Both the position numbers and the translations under genes were made by a program. Of a DNA stretch of 64,000 nt, positions 27,268 to 35,817 are shown in pieces; positions within the stretch are counted from its first letter, which is position 1; each line of letters starts with the position of its first letter. The notes under the pieces were generated by a model. The model saw nothing but the letters and a program-made list of their open reading frames with translations. It made no database searches and was not told the DNA's origin. Source of the DNA: Oleispirillum naphthae (GTDB lineage Bacteria > Pseudomonadota > Alphaproteobacteria > Rhodospirillales > Rhodospirillaceae); the NCBI GenBank assembly GCA_027864655.1, contig JAQAZG010000004.1, positions 158,414 to 222,413 on the forward strand, written 5' to 3'.

Positions 27268-27929
27268 CCGCCTTCCTCGCCGTGGTGCGGCGCGACCTGC
27301 TGCTCGCCTACCGCGACGGCGCGGGGACGTGGACGGTGCTCGGCTTCTTCGTCATCGCGGTGGCGGTGTTTCCCCTCGGCCTGGGGCCGGAGCCGCAGTT
27401 GCTCGCCCGCGTCGCCGCGGGGGTGGTGTGGGCGATGGCGCTGCTCGCCGCGCTGCTCTCCCTCGATACCCTGTTCGACGCGGACTGGCGCGACGGCAGC
27501 CTGGAATTGCTGCTTTCCGGCGAGTTGGCCCCCGAGGCGCTGGTGCTCGCCAAGGCGCTGGCGCACTGGCTGGCGAGCGGCCTGCCGCTCATCGTCGTCG
27601 CGCCCCTTGCCGGGGTGCTTTTGCACCTGCCGGGGAATGCGGCGCCGACGCTGGCGGTTTCGCTGCTGCTCGGCACCCCGGCGTTGTCGCTCTTGGGCGC
27701 GCTCGGCGCGGCGCTGGCGCTCGGCGCCCGGCGCGGCGCGGCGCTGCTGGCGGTGATGGTGCTGCCGCTCGCCGTGCCGGTGCTGATCTTCGGCGCGGGG
27801 GCGGTGGAATCGGCGATGCTGGGGTTGGCGGCAGGGCCGGGGCTCCTCATCTTGGGAGGCATTGCGCTGATGGCGCTGGCGGTGTGTCCGTTCGCCGCGG
27901 CGGCGGCGTTGCGGCAGGCGGTGGAGTAG
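27264..27929 (+). CDS. ccmB: Heme exporter membrane protein CcmB
   Basis: This 221-residue protein with about six membrane segments matches CcmB: FLAVVRRDLLLAYRDG at the N-terminus, then LDTLFDADWRDGSLELLLSG, a strongly conserved family segment. It is the permease partner of CcmA. ATG 27264 overlaps the ccmA stop (ATGA), so a much longer upstream extension in this frame is spurious. Seven bases separate its stop from ccmC. Confidence 0.94.
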   Translation: MTAFLAVVRRDLLLAYRDGAGTWTVLGFFVIAVAVFPLGLGPEPQLLARVAAGVVWAMALLAALLSLDTLFDADWRDGSLELLLSGELAPEALVLAKALAHWLASGLPLIVVAPLAGVLLHLPGNAAPTLAVSLLLGTPALSLLGALGAALALGARRGAALLAVMVLPLAVPVLIFGAGAVESAMLGLAAGPGLLILGGIALMALAVCPFAAAAALRQAVE

Positions 27930-27936
27930 GCCGGGA

Positions 27937-28698
27937 GTGGGCAAGGCGATCGCGGCGATGGGAGGATTCTTGCAGCGGCAGGCGCAGCCCGCCCGCGTCG
28001 TCGATCTGTGCGGGCGGTTTTTGCCGTTCGCCTTCGCGCTTGCCGTGATCTGCCTCGCCGCCGGGCTGATCTCCGCCCTCGTGCTGTCGCCGCCCGATTA
28101 TCAGCAGGGCGAGAGCGTGCGCATCATGTACGTGCACGTGCCCGCCGCGTGGATGGGCCTTTTCGTCTATGCCTTCATCGCGGCGCTGGGCGGCGTCGGC
28201 CTCGTCGGCGGACATCCGCTCGCCTTCCACGCCGCGCGCGCCGCAGCGCCGGTGGGCGCGGGGTTCACCGCGGCGTGCCTGGTCTCCGGCTCGCTGTGGG
28301 GCAAGCCGATGTGGGGCGCGTGGTGGGTGTGGGATGCGCGGCTGACCTCGATGCTGCTGCTGCTCTTCCTCTATTTCGGCCATGCGGCGCTCACCCGCGC
28401 CTTCGACGACCCGCGCCGCGGCGACAAGGCGGCGGCGGTGCTCGCCCTGGTCGGGTGCGTCAACCTGCCGGTGATCAAGTTTTCCGTGGACTGGTGGAAC
28501 ACCCTGCACCAGCCCGCCAGCGTGTTCAAAATGGGCGGCCCGGCGATCGACCCGTCGATGCTGCTGCCCCTGCTGTTGATGCTCGGAGCGTTCAAGGCGC
28601 TGTTCTTCACCCTGTGGCTGATGCGGCTGCGTTCCTCGGTGGTGGCGGCGCGGCTGCGCGCCGCGGCGGCGCGGGCGCGGGGGGCGGCGTGGCGATGA
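27937..28698 (+). CDS. ccmC: Heme-handling protein CcmC
   Basis: This 253-residue protein has six membrane segments and the tryptophan-rich WWVWDARLTS motif (about residue 130), which together with flanking histidines (YVHVPAAW and NTLHQPAS) binds heme and loads it onto CcmE. It starts with GTG 27937; ATG 27958 is an in-frame alternative seven codons later. The stop overlaps ccmD by four bases. All conserved heme-ligand histidines are present. Confidence 0.95.
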   Translation: MGKAIAAMGGFLQRQAQPARVVDLCGRFLPFAFALAVICLAAGLISALVLSPPDYQQGESVRIMYVHVPAAWMGLFVYAFIAALGGVGLVGGHPLAFHAARAAAPVGAGFTAACLVSGSLWGKPMWGAWWVWDARLTSMLLLLFLYFGHAALTRAFDDPRRGDKAAAVLALVGCVNLPVIKFSVDWWNTLHQPASVFKMGGPAIDPSMLLPLLLMLGAFKALFFTLWLMRLRSSVVAARLRAAAARARGAAWR

Positions 28699-28847
28699 GC
28701 TTTTCCTCCCCCTATGCCGTTTACGTTCTCGCCTCCTACGGCGCGGCGTTCGCCATTCTCGGCGGCCTCGCCCTCCTCGCCTGGCGCGACTGGCGGCGGG
28801 TGAAGGCGGCGTGGGAGCGCCTGCCCGGCCGCCGGGAGGCGCCATGA
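28695..28847 (+). CDS. ccmD: CcmD, small membrane subunit of the heme-release complex
   Basis: This 50-residue protein has one membrane helix (YVLASYGAAFAILGGLALLAW, residues 10-30 as landmark) and a basic cytoplasmic tail, RDWRRVKAAWERL. That fits CcmD, which stabilises CcmC-CcmE and the CcmAB complex. It overlaps both ccmC and ccmE by four bases. The family is poorly conserved in sequence, so position carries much of the call. Confidence 0.9.
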   Translation: MSFSSPYAVYVLASYGAAFAILGGLALLAWRDWRRVKAAWERLPGRREAP

Positions 28848-29275
28848 CGCGCAGGAAGCAGCGGCTGATCCTGATCGGCGGCGGCCTGGCGGTTCTGGCG
28901 GTGGCGGTGGCGCTGGTGCTCTCCGCGCTCGGCGAGGCGCTCACCTTCTTCTACGGCCCGGCGGACCTGCTTTCCCGCGCCGACGCCGCGGGCCGCCGGG
29001 TGCGCCTGGGCGGCCTGGTGGAGCCGGGCAGCCTGATGCGCGACGGCGCGACCGCGCGCTTCGTCGTCACCGACGGCAAGGCGGAGATGCCGGTCTCCTT
29101 CACCGGGGTGCTGCCCGATCTCTTCCGCGAGGGGCAGGGCGTGGTGGCGGAGGGCCGCCTGACGCCCGCGGGCTTCGTCGCCGAGACGGTGCTCGCCAAG
29201 CACGACGAGAAATACATGCCGCGCGAGGTCGCCGAGGTGCTGAAGAAGAACGGCGAGTGGCGGACCGCGCAATGA
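28844..29275 (+). CDS. ccmE: Periplasmic heme chaperone CcmE
   Basis: This 143-residue protein is anchored by one N-terminal helix (residues 7-30), followed by an OB-fold domain. His120 in LAKHDEKYMP is the residue that forms the covalent bond to heme, and the Tyr four residues later (Tyr124) is the conserved axial ligand. It takes heme from CcmC and gives it to CcmF/H. ATG 28844 overlaps the ccmD stop, ruling out the longer upstream frame. Confidence 0.96.
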   Translation: MTRRKQRLILIGGGLAVLAVAVALVLSALGEALTFFYGPADLLSRADAAGRRVRLGGLVEPGSLMRDGATARFVVTDGKAEMPVSFTGVLPDLFREGQGVVAEGRLTPAGFVAETVLAKHDEKYMPREVAEVLKKNGEWRTAQ

Positions 29276-31152
29276 TCGCCGAGGCCGGGCACTTCGCGCT
29301 GATTCTCGCCGCCGTGCTCGCCCTGGTGCAGGCTGCCGCGCCGGGCCTGGCGCATCTCTTCCGCCGTCCCGGCATCGCCGGGCTCACCGGGTTCGCCGCT
29401 GCGGGTCAGGCGGTGGCGATGGCCTGCGCGATGGCGGCCCTTATCCATGCCTTCGCGGTCTCCGACTTTTCGGTGCGGGTGGTGTTCGAGAACTCCCACA
29501 CCGCCAAGCCGATGCTCTACAAGGTGGCCGCCGCCTGGGGCCACCACGAGGGTTCGCTGCTGTTGTGGGCGGCGCTGCTCTCCGCCTTCGGCGGCGTCAC
29601 CGCGCTGTGGAACCAGGGCCTGCCCGGCGGCATGCGCCTGCGCGTGCTGGCGGTGCAGGGGCTGGTTTCCTGCGGCGTGCTCGCCTTCCTCGAACTCACC
29701 TCCAATCCGTTCGACCGCCTCTCCCCCGCGCCGTTCGAGGGGCGCGGCCTCAACCCGTTGTTGCAGGACCCCGGCCTCGCGGTGCATCCGCCGCTCTTGT
29801 ACGTCGGCACCGTCGGGGTGTCGGTGGCCTTCGCCTTCGCCGTCGCCGCGCTGTGGAGCGGCCGCATCGGGCCGGGCTGGGCGCGGGCGGTGCGCGCCTG
29901 GACGCTGATCGCCTGGATCTTCCTCACCGCGGGCATCGCGCTCGGTTCCGCCTGGGCCTATGCGGAACTCGGCTGGGGCGGCTGGTGGTTCTGGGACCCG
30001 GTGGAGAACTCCGCCCTGATGCCGTGGCTCACCGCCACCGCGCTGTTGCACGCGGTGCGCGGCGTGGAGCGGCGCGGCGGCGCGGAGGGCTGGGTGGTGC
30101 TGCTCGCCATTCTCGGCTTCGGCTTCAGCCTCTTGGGGATGTTCCTGGTGCGCTCCGGGGTGCTCACCTCGGTGCACGCCTTCGCCGCCGACCCGCTGCG
30201 CGGGGTGTTCATCCTGGCGCTCTTCGGGCTGATCGAGGGCGGCGCTTTGGCTCTTTTCGCGGTGCGCGGCCACCGCCTTTCCGGGCGCATCGCGTTTGCG
30301 CCGTTCTCCCGCGACGGCGCGCTGCTGCTCAACACCGTGCTGCTCATCGTCGCCACCGGGGTGGTGCTGTTCGGCACCGTCTATCCGCTGCTCGCCGAGG
30401 TGCTGGGCATCGGGCGGATCTCCGTCGGCGCGCCGTTCTTCGACGCCACGGTGCTGCCGCTGCTCTCCCCCCTCATCGCGCTGATGGCGATCGGCCCGCT
30501 GATGCGGCCGGGGCGGGATTCGCCGCGCCGCCTGCTGCGGCCCGCGGGGATCGTCGGCGGCGTGGGGCTGCTCGCCGCCGCGGCGTCGGCGGCGTGGGGC
30601 GGCTGGGCGGCGGCGGGCTTCGGCCTTGCCGCGGCGGTGGCGGCGGGCACGGTCCTTCTGCTGTGGCGGTCGCGGCGCTCGCTCACCCGGCGCGGCCTCG
30701 GCATGGCGGTGGCGCACCTGGGCGTCGCCGTGGCGATCGCCGGGATGACCGGCGGCAGCCAACTGGCGGACGAGGCGATCGCGCGGCTGCCGGTGGGCGG
30801 CAGCCTGGTCCTCGGCGGGCGGAGCTTCACCCTGGCCGAGGTGCGCGCCGTGCCCGGCCCCAACTACATCGCCACGCGGGCGCGGGTGACCGGCCCCGGC
30901 GGCCTGGCGCTGACGCCGGAGACGCGGCGCTATGAGAACCCGCCGCAGACCACCACCGAGGCGGCGATCGCTTCGACGCCGCTCGGCGACACCTATGCGG
31001 TGATCGGCGAGGGCGGGCCGGACGGCGCGGTGCTGCGGATGTTTTCCAAGCCGCTGCTGCCCTGGTTGTGGGCCTCTTCGGTGCTGATGTGTATGGGCGG
31101 TGGGATCGCGCTTTTCGCACGGCTGCCGCGCCTGCGCAGGAGGGAACGATGA
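29272..31152 (+). CDS. ccmF: Cytochrome c heme lyase subunit CcmF
   Basis: This 626-residue polytopic protein has the heme-handling motif WWFWDPVENSALMPWL (residues about 238-253) and conserved histidine segments KVAAAWGHHEGSLLLW and DPGLAVHPPLLY. It is the core of the heme ligation complex that attaches heme to CXXCH motifs in the periplasm. Length is family-typical. Start ATG 29272 overlaps the ccmE stop and the end overlaps ccmG, so expression is tightly coupled. Confidence 0.96.
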   Translation: MIAEAGHFALILAAVLALVQAAAPGLAHLFRRPGIAGLTGFAAAGQAVAMACAMAALIHAFAVSDFSVRVVFENSHTAKPMLYKVAAAWGHHEGSLLLWAALLSAFGGVTALWNQGLPGGMRLRVLAVQGLVSCGVLAFLELTSNPFDRLSPAPFEGRGLNPLLQDPGLAVHPPLLYVGTVGVSVAFAFAVAALWSGRIGPGWARAVRAWTLIAWIFLTAGIALGSAWAYAELGWGGWWFWDPVENSALMPWLTATALLHAVRGVERRGGAEGWVVLLAILGFGFSLLGMFLVRSGVLTSVHAFAADPLRGVFILALFGLIEGGALALFAVRGHRLSGRIAFAPFSRDGALLLNTVLLIVATGVVLFGTVYPLLAEVLGIGRISVGAPFFDATVLPLLSPLIALMAIGPLMRPGRDSPRRLLRPAGIVGGVGLLAAAASAAWGGWAAAGFGLAAAVAAGTVLLLWRSRRSLTRRGLGMAVAHLGVAVAIAGMTGGSQLADEAIARLPVGGSLVLGGRSFTLAEVRAVPGPNYIATRARVTGPGGLALTPETRRYENPPQTTTEAAIASTPLGDTYAVIGEGGPDGAVLRMFSKPLLPWLWASSVLMCMGGGIALFARLPRLRRRER

Positions 31153-31664
31153 ATCGCAACGCCTGGATGCCGCTGTTCGTCTTCGTCATTCTGCTCGGCA
31201 TCGCCGGGGCGCGCCTGGGGCAGCCGGAGCCGCCGCTGCCCTCGGCGCTGGAAGGCAAGCCGCTGCCCGCCTTCTCCCTGCCGCTGCTGGCGGGGGAGGG
31301 GAGGCTCACTCCGGACACCCTGAAGGGCCGCCCGGCGATTCTCAACGTCTTCGGCTCGTGGTGCGCCGCCTGCGTCGCCGAGCACCCGATCTGGGCCGAG
31401 GTGGGCAAGCGGGTGGACGTCTACGGCGTCGCCTGGCTCGACGAACCGGCGAAGACCCGCGCCTGGCTCGCCGAACGCGGCAACCCGTACAAAGCCGTGG
31501 GGGTGGACAAGGACAGCCGCTTCGCCCTGGACATGGGTGTGGCGGGCGCGCCGGAGAGCTACCTGATTTCCCCCGAGGGGCGCATCGTCGCGAAAGTGCC
31601 CGGGCCGGTGACCGAGACGGTGTGGAAAGAGACCCTGCTGCCCGCGCTGGAGGCGATGAAGTGA
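31149..31664 (+). CDS. ccmG: Thiol-disulfide oxidoreductase CcmG (DsbE)
   Basis: This 171-residue protein has a membrane anchor (residues 6-22) and a periplasmic thioredoxin fold. The active site reads SWCAAC (residues 74-79), with Ala where WCxPC is commoner, and the cis-proline loop is AGAPESYLI. It reduces apocytochrome c cysteines before heme attachment. The start at 31149 overlaps the ccmF stop; the extension from 31068 is out of context. It is coupled to ccmH by a one-base overlap. Confidence 0.94.
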   Translation: MNRNAWMPLFVFVILLGIAGARLGQPEPPLPSALEGKPLPAFSLPLLAGEGRLTPDTLKGRPAILNVFGSWCAACVAEHPIWAEVGKRVDVYGVAWLDEPAKTRAWLAERGNPYKAVGVDKDSRFALDMGVAGAPESYLISPEGRIVAKVPGPVTETVWKETLLPALEAMK

Positions 31665-32674
31665 TGCGCCGTCTCCTCCTCGCGGCGGTTCTCGGCTTTT
31701 TGAGCCTCGCCCCGGCGTTCGCCTTCGAGCCGGAGGAGCGGCTGCCCGACCCGGTGCTGGAGACCCGCGCCCGCGCGCTGTCGAAGGAATTGCGCTGCGT
31801 CGTCTGCCGGAACCAGTCGATCGACGAATCCGACGCGGAACTGGCGAAGGCGATGCGCCGCCTGGTGCGCGAGCGCCTGTCCGCCGGGGACAGCGACGCC
31901 GAGGCGCTGGCCGCCCTGCAGGCGCGCTATGGCGATTTCATCCGCCTGTTGCCGCCGCTCACCGTGGGCACCGTGCTGCTGTGGGCCGCGCCGGTGGCGC
32001 TGCTGCTCGGCGGGCTGGCGGCGTGGCGCGGCGCCTTCCGCCGCCCCGGTGCGGCGTCGGCGGCGGAAATCCCGGCGGAGGATGCGGCGGCGCTGCCGCG
32101 CCCCGCCGCCCCGGTGCTGCTGGCCGCGGCGGCGGGGGCGCTGCTCGCCGCCGGGGCGGCCTATGCGGCGCTCGGGCGGCCCGGCCTGCCCGACCAGCCC
32201 TACCGCCCGCGGCTGGCCGAACGCCTGGGAGTTTCCCAGTCCTCGATCGCCGAGATGGAGGGGATGGCGGAACGGCTGGAAACGCACATCGCCAAAACGC
32301 CGGGCGATGGCCGCGCCTGGGCGATGCTGGGCCGCGCCGAACGCTACCTCGACCGCCACGCCGAGGCGGCGGCGGCGCTCTCCCGCGCTGCGGCGCTGGG
32401 AGAGACCGGCGCGGACACCCTGGGCGACCTGGCGGAGAGTTTGATTTTGCGCGACAACGCGCTCACCCCCGAGGCGCTGCGCCTGTTCGGCGCGATCCGC
32501 GCCGCCGATCCGGCGGACCCGCGCGCCGCGTGGTTCCTCGGCGCGGCGGCGGCGGAAGCCGGAGACCACCCCCGCGCCGCGGCGATCTGGCGCGACGCCG
32601 CGGCGCGCCAGCCCGCGGGCTCGGCCTGGCGGCGGCGGCTGGAAATCCAGGCGTCGCGCCTGCCCGCCCCTTGA
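31664..32674 (+). CDS. ccmH: CcmH-CcmI fusion protein
   Basis: The 336-residue protein joins two functions. Residues 1-20 are a signal peptide. Residues 20-95 form the CcmH domain with the redox motif LRCVVCRNQSI. A membrane helix (about 102-122) and a second hydrophobic segment (about 148-168) lead to a TPR-like region from about residue 185 (WAMLGRAERYLDRHAEA, then AAWFLGAAAAEAGDHPRAA) resembling CcmI/CycH, which binds apocytochrome C-termini. Many genomes encode ccmH and ccmI separately; here they are one frame. It ends the ccm operon. Confidence 0.93.
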   Translation: MRRLLLAAVLGFLSLAPAFAFEPEERLPDPVLETRARALSKELRCVVCRNQSIDESDAELAKAMRRLVRERLSAGDSDAEALAALQARYGDFIRLLPPLTVGTVLLWAAPVALLLGGLAAWRGAFRRPGAASAAEIPAEDAAALPRPAAPVLLAAAAGALLAAGAAYAALGRPGLPDQPYRPRLAERLGVSQSSIAEMEGMAERLETHIAKTPGDGRAWAMLGRAERYLDRHAEAAAALSRAAALGETGADTLGDLAESLILRDNALTPEALRLFGAIRAADPADPRAAWFLGAAAAEAGDHPRAAAIWRDAAARQPAGSAWRRRLEIQASRLPAP

Positions 32675-32718
32675 CGTTTCGCCGCACCCACCCTTCTTAA
32701 GCGGGTAGGGTTTCCTGC

Positions 32719-33342
32719 ATGGAGAACGGCATCATGGCCTTGGGCAACACCACCGAAACCTACGGTTCCGCCACCCGCGGCGTGCATTGGCTCACCGTCG
32801 CGCTGATCGCCGCCGGGTTCGGCCTCGCCTGGACGATGACGGACATGGCGAATTCGCCGGATAAGTTCCGCCTCTACGGCCTGCACAAGTCGATCGGCGC
32901 GACGGTGCTGGCGCTCGGCCTCTTCCGCATTCTCTGGACGGTGGTTCAGCCTTCGCCGCGCGCGCTGGGCAATTCGCCGCGCTGGCAGGAGATCGCCGCC
33001 AAGGCGGTGCACGGCCTGTTGCTGCTGTGGCTGGTCGCCATGCCGCTTTCCGGCTGGCTGATGTCCGCCGCCGGAGGACACCCGGTTTCGGTGTTCGGGC
33101 TGTTCACCCTGCCCAGTCTCATCGGGCAGGACCGGGAGACCGCGCATTTCCTCAGGGAAACCCATGAGACGCTGGCCAGCCTCGGCCTCTTCCTCATCGC
33201 GGCGCATGTGGGCGCGGCGCTGTGGCACCACGTCGTGGTCAAGGACGGCACCCTCCGGCGCATGCTGCCGGGCTTCGCCGGCGGCTGCGACTGCACCGAG
33301 GCGGCCTGCGCCGACGAGGACTGCGGCTGCGGCAAGCACTGA
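32719..33342 (+). CDS. Cytochrome b561-family protein with Cys-rich C-terminal tail
   Basis: This 207-residue protein has four membrane segments. Histidines occur at GVHWLT, GLHKSIGAT, KAVHGLLLLW and AAHVGAALWHHVVV, as in the bacterial cytochrome b561 family (YodB/CybB), which oxidises quinol or a superoxide-linked donor with two b hemes. The unusual feature is the last 18 residues, CDCTEAACADEDCGCGKH, with five cysteines after the final helix. They resemble a metal-binding or redox tail. It follows ccmH by 44 bases and could extend that operon. ATG 32734 is an alternative start. Confidence 0.85.
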   Translation: MENGIMALGNTTETYGSATRGVHWLTVALIAAGFGLAWTMTDMANSPDKFRLYGLHKSIGATVLALGLFRILWTVVQPSPRALGNSPRWQEIAAKAVHGLLLLWLVAMPLSGWLMSAAGGHPVSVFGLFTLPSLIGQDRETAHFLRETHETLASLGLFLIAAHVGAALWHHVVVKDGTLRRMLPGFAGGCDCTEAACADEDCGCGKH

Positions 33343-33352
33343 CGGTTTACCC

Positions 33353-33395
33353 CCCCCCGGCGCTGCCGCTTCTCACGGCAGCGCCGGGGGGATTT
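33353..33395 (+). terminator. Long GC hairpin after cytochrome b561
   Basis: A 16-bp perfect stem (33353-33368 with 33376-33391; CCCCCCGG then CGCTGCCG on the left arm) encloses CTTCTCA. Only ATTT follows, so the T tract is weak. Ten bases separate it from the b561 stop, and it precedes modE by 158 bases. Confidence 0.7.
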
Positions 33396-33490
33396 CCGCG
33401 CATTGTCGCGAACGCGACATTCCACGATCTCCCCAATCTCCTGAAAAACCACAGGAAGTCCCGTGGCATGAGCCTTGCTGTGTAGGCGGC

Positions 33491-33532
33491 GTATATAACG
33501 CCACACCCGTTATGTCGCCCAACGCCATAACG
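33491..33532. promoter_or_regulatory. Likely ModE operator region upstream of modE
   Basis: GTATATAACG (33491-33500) resembles one half of the ModE consensus, which carries TATATAACG-type ends. A second inverted repeat, CGTTATG (33508-33514) and CATAACG (33526-33532), with an 11-base spacer, follows 16-17 bases before modE ATG. ModE with molybdate normally represses mod transport operons, so autoregulation of modEABC is inferred. Confidence 0.55.
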
Positions 33533-33548
33533 CCGCCGGAGCCACGCC

Positions 33549-34352
33549 ATGCCGCGCATCAGCCTGACCCCGCAATTCACCATCGAGGACGAGGGCGTCA
33601 GCCGCGTCGGCGCGGACCGCATCGCGCTGTTGGAGGCGATCCGCGACCATGGGTCGATCTCCGCCGCGGGGCGTGCCGTCGGCCTCAGCTACAAAGCCGC
33701 GTGGGACGGCGTCGCGGCGCTCAACAACCTGTTTTCCGCGCCCCTGGTGGTCGCCCGCCCCGGCGGACGGCACGGCGGCGGCGCGGAACTCACCGCCGAA
33801 GGATCGGAGGTGATCGAAGCCTTCCACCTGCTCGAACGCGAACTCGCCGCCGTGATGGCCGAGCTGCAAGGCCGCCTCGGCGACGCTCCGGCGCGCCGCG
33901 CCTCCCGCCTGTTGAGGAACCTCGCCATGAAAACCAGCGCCCGCAACGCCCTGCGTTGCATCGTCGATTCCGTCACCGCCGGCCCGGTCAACGCCGAGGT
34001 CGATCTGCATCTCGCCGACGGGGTGAAGCTTGCGGTGATCGTCACCGCCCGCAGCGCCGCCGACCTCGGCCTCGCCCCGGGGGTGGAGGTGCTGGCCCTG
34101 ATCAAGTCGAGCTTCGTTCTCCTCGCCCCCGCCGCCGAGGTGGGCCGCATCTCCGCCCGCAACAAGCTGTTCGGCACCGTGGCGGCGCGCGAGGACGGCG
34201 CGGTGAACAGCGAGTTCGTCCTCGACATCGGCGGCGGCAAGACCATCGCCGCGATCGTCACCAAGGAAAGCGCGGAGACGCTGGGGCTCCATGTCGGCGA
34301 CGCCGCCTGCGCCCTGGTCAAGGCGTCCCACGTCATCCTCGCCGTCGAATGA
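33549..34352 (+). CDS. modE: Molybdate-responsive regulator ModE
   Basis: This 267-residue full-length ModE has a LysR-like N-terminal winged helix ([33 protein letters not shown] over residues 24-56 as landmark) and two C-terminal Mop/TOBE domains (about residues 127-193 and 200-265), each starting SARN ([10 protein letters not shown] and [10 protein letters not shown]). It senses molybdate and controls molybdate uptake. The gene heads the operon, with modA 26 bases downstream and inverted repeats upstream. Confidence 0.95.
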   Translation: MPRISLTPQFTIEDEGVSRVGADRIALLEAIRDHGSISAAGRAVGLSYKAAWDGVAALNNLFSAPLVVARPGGRHGGGAELTAEGSEVIEAFHLLERELAAVMAELQGRLGDAPARRASRLLRNLAMKTSARNALRCIVDSVTAGPVNAEVDLHLADGVKLAVIVTARSAADLGLAPGVEVLALIKSSFVLLAPAAEVGRISARNKLFGTVAAREDGAVNSEFVLDIGGGKTIAAIVTKESAETLGLHVGDAACALVKASHVILAVE

Positions 34353-34378
34353 CCGGCAGATCAAGAAAAGGGAGACCC

Positions 34379-35128
34379 ATGATGAGAAAACTGCGTTTCG
34401 CCGCCGCCCTCGCGCTGGCGCTGCTTCCCCTTCCGGCGCAGGCCGGGGAGACCCTGGTCGCCGTCGCCGCCAACTTCACCGCCGCGGCCAAGGAGATCGG
34501 CGCGTCCTTCACCGCCAAGACCGGGCATGGCGTGAAGTTCAGCTTCGGCTCCACCGGCAAGCTCTACACCCAGATCAGCCAGGGCGCGCCGTTCGAGGCG
34601 TTCCTCGCCGCCGACGACAAGCGCCCGGCGAAGGCGGAGAAGGAGGGCTTCGGCGTGCCGGGCTCCAGCTTCACCTATGCGGTGGGCAAGCTGGTGCTGT
34701 GGAGCAAGACCCCCGGCCTGGTGGACGCCAAGGGCGCGGTGCTGAAGACCGGCAAATTCAACAAGGTGGCGATCGCCAACCCCGCCGCCGCGCCCTACGG
34801 CGCCGCCGCGGTGGCGGCGATGCAGGCGATGGGCGTCTACGATGCGCTGAAGCCGAAGATCGTCGAGGGCAACAACATCTCGCAGGCGCACCAGTTCGCC
34901 GCCACCGGCGCGGCCGAGCTCGGCTTCGTCGCGGGCTCGCAGGTGGCGCTCACCCCCGAGGGCTCGCGCTGGATGGTGCCGGATGCCCTCTACAGTCCGA
35001 TCTACCAGGACGCGGTGCTGCTGACCAAGGGGGCGAAAAACCCGGCGGCCACCGCCTTCCTCGACTATCTGCGCGGGCCGGAGGCGGCCGAGGTGCTCGC
35101 CAAATACGGCTACGGCGCCCGCAAGTAA
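34379..35128 (+). CDS. modA: Molybdate-binding periplasmic protein ModA
   Basis: This 249-residue protein has a signal peptide (residues 1-21, cleavage after PLPAQA). The mature part begins [18 protein letters not shown], the classic ModA start, followed by [13 protein letters not shown], whose serines contact molybdate. It delivers molybdate to ModB/ModC. Two ATG codons abut (34379 and 34382); GGGAGA is seven bases upstream. The long frame that starts far upstream is spurious. The molybdenum supply implies molybdoenzymes elsewhere in the genome. Confidence 0.95.
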   Translation: MMRKLRFAAALALALLPLPAQAGETLVAVAANFTAAAKEIGASFTAKTGHGVKFSFGSTGKLYTQISQGAPFEAFLAADDKRPAKAEKEGFGVPGSSFTYAVGKLVLWSKTPGLVDAKGAVLKTGKFNKVAIANPAAAPYGAAAVAAMQAMGVYDALKPKIVEGNNISQAHQFAATGAAELGFVAGSQVALTPEGSRWMVPDALYSPIYQDAVLLTKGAKNPAATAFLDYLRGPEAAEVLAKYGYGARK

Positions 35129-35151
35129 CCCGTAACGGAGGACCGGCGGCC

Positions 35152-35817
35152 ATGGGCGACATTCTCGCGCTCACCGTGAAGCTCGCAACCGTCAGCACCT
35201 GCATGCTGCTGGTCCTCGGCACGCCCTTGGCCTGGTGGCTGGCGCAAAGCCGCCACTGGGTGAAGGAAGTGGCGTCGGCGGTGGTCGCCCTGCCGCTGGT
35301 GCTGCCGCCCACCGTGCTCGGCTTCTACCTGCTGGTGGCGATGAGCCCGGAAGGGCCGGTGAGCCGCGCCCTCGCCCCCCTCGGCATCGCGCCGCTCGCC
35401 TTCACCTTTCCCGGGCTGGTGGCGGGGTCGGTGGTCTATTCCCTGCCCTTCGTCGTCAACCCGATCCGCAACGCCTTCGAGGCGGCGGGCCGCCGCCCGA
35501 TGGAGGCCGCCGCCACCCTGCGCGCCGCGCCCTTGGACGCTTTCTTCGCCGTCGCACTGCCGCTTGCTGGCCCCGGCCTGCTCACCGGCGCGATCCTCGG
35601 CTTCGCCCACACCATCGGCGAGTTCGGCGTGGTGCTGATGATCGGCGGCAGCATCCCCGGCGAGACCAAGGTGCTGTCCATCGCCATTCTCGACTACGTG
35701 GAAACCCTGCAATGGGGCACCGCGCACCGCCTCTCCGCCCTGATGCTGGGGTTCTCCTTCTGCGTCATCCTGACGATGACGGTGTTGGAAAAGCGCCTGC
35801 TTCGAGGACTGCGATGA
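35152..35817 (+). CDS. modB: Molybdate ABC transporter permease ModB
   Basis: This 221-residue permease has about five helices and the ABC coupling loop [25 protein letters not shown] (EAA motif near residues 122-146), which contacts Mod[15 protein letters not shown] and [14 protein letters not shown] are characteristic of ModB. GGAGGA precedes ATG 35152 by eleven bases. Its stop overlaps modC by four bases. Confidence 0.95.
   Translation: MGDILALTVKLATVSTCMLLVLGTPLAWWLAQSRHWVKEVASAVVALPLVLPPTVLGFYLLVAMSPEGPVSRALAPLGIAPLAFTFPGLVAGSVVYSLPFVVNPIRNAFEAAGRRPMEAAATLRAAPLDAFFAVALPLAGPGLLTGAILGFAHTIGEFGVVLMIGGSIPGETKVLSIAILDYVETLQWGTAHRLSALMLGFSFCVILTMTVLEKRLLRGLR

Noticed and set aside
33353..33391. 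Possible riboswitch in the b561-modE gap, for example a molybdenum cofactor element
   Set aside because: Only one long hairpin is present, with none of the multi-helix layout; ModE half-sites explain the regulation better.
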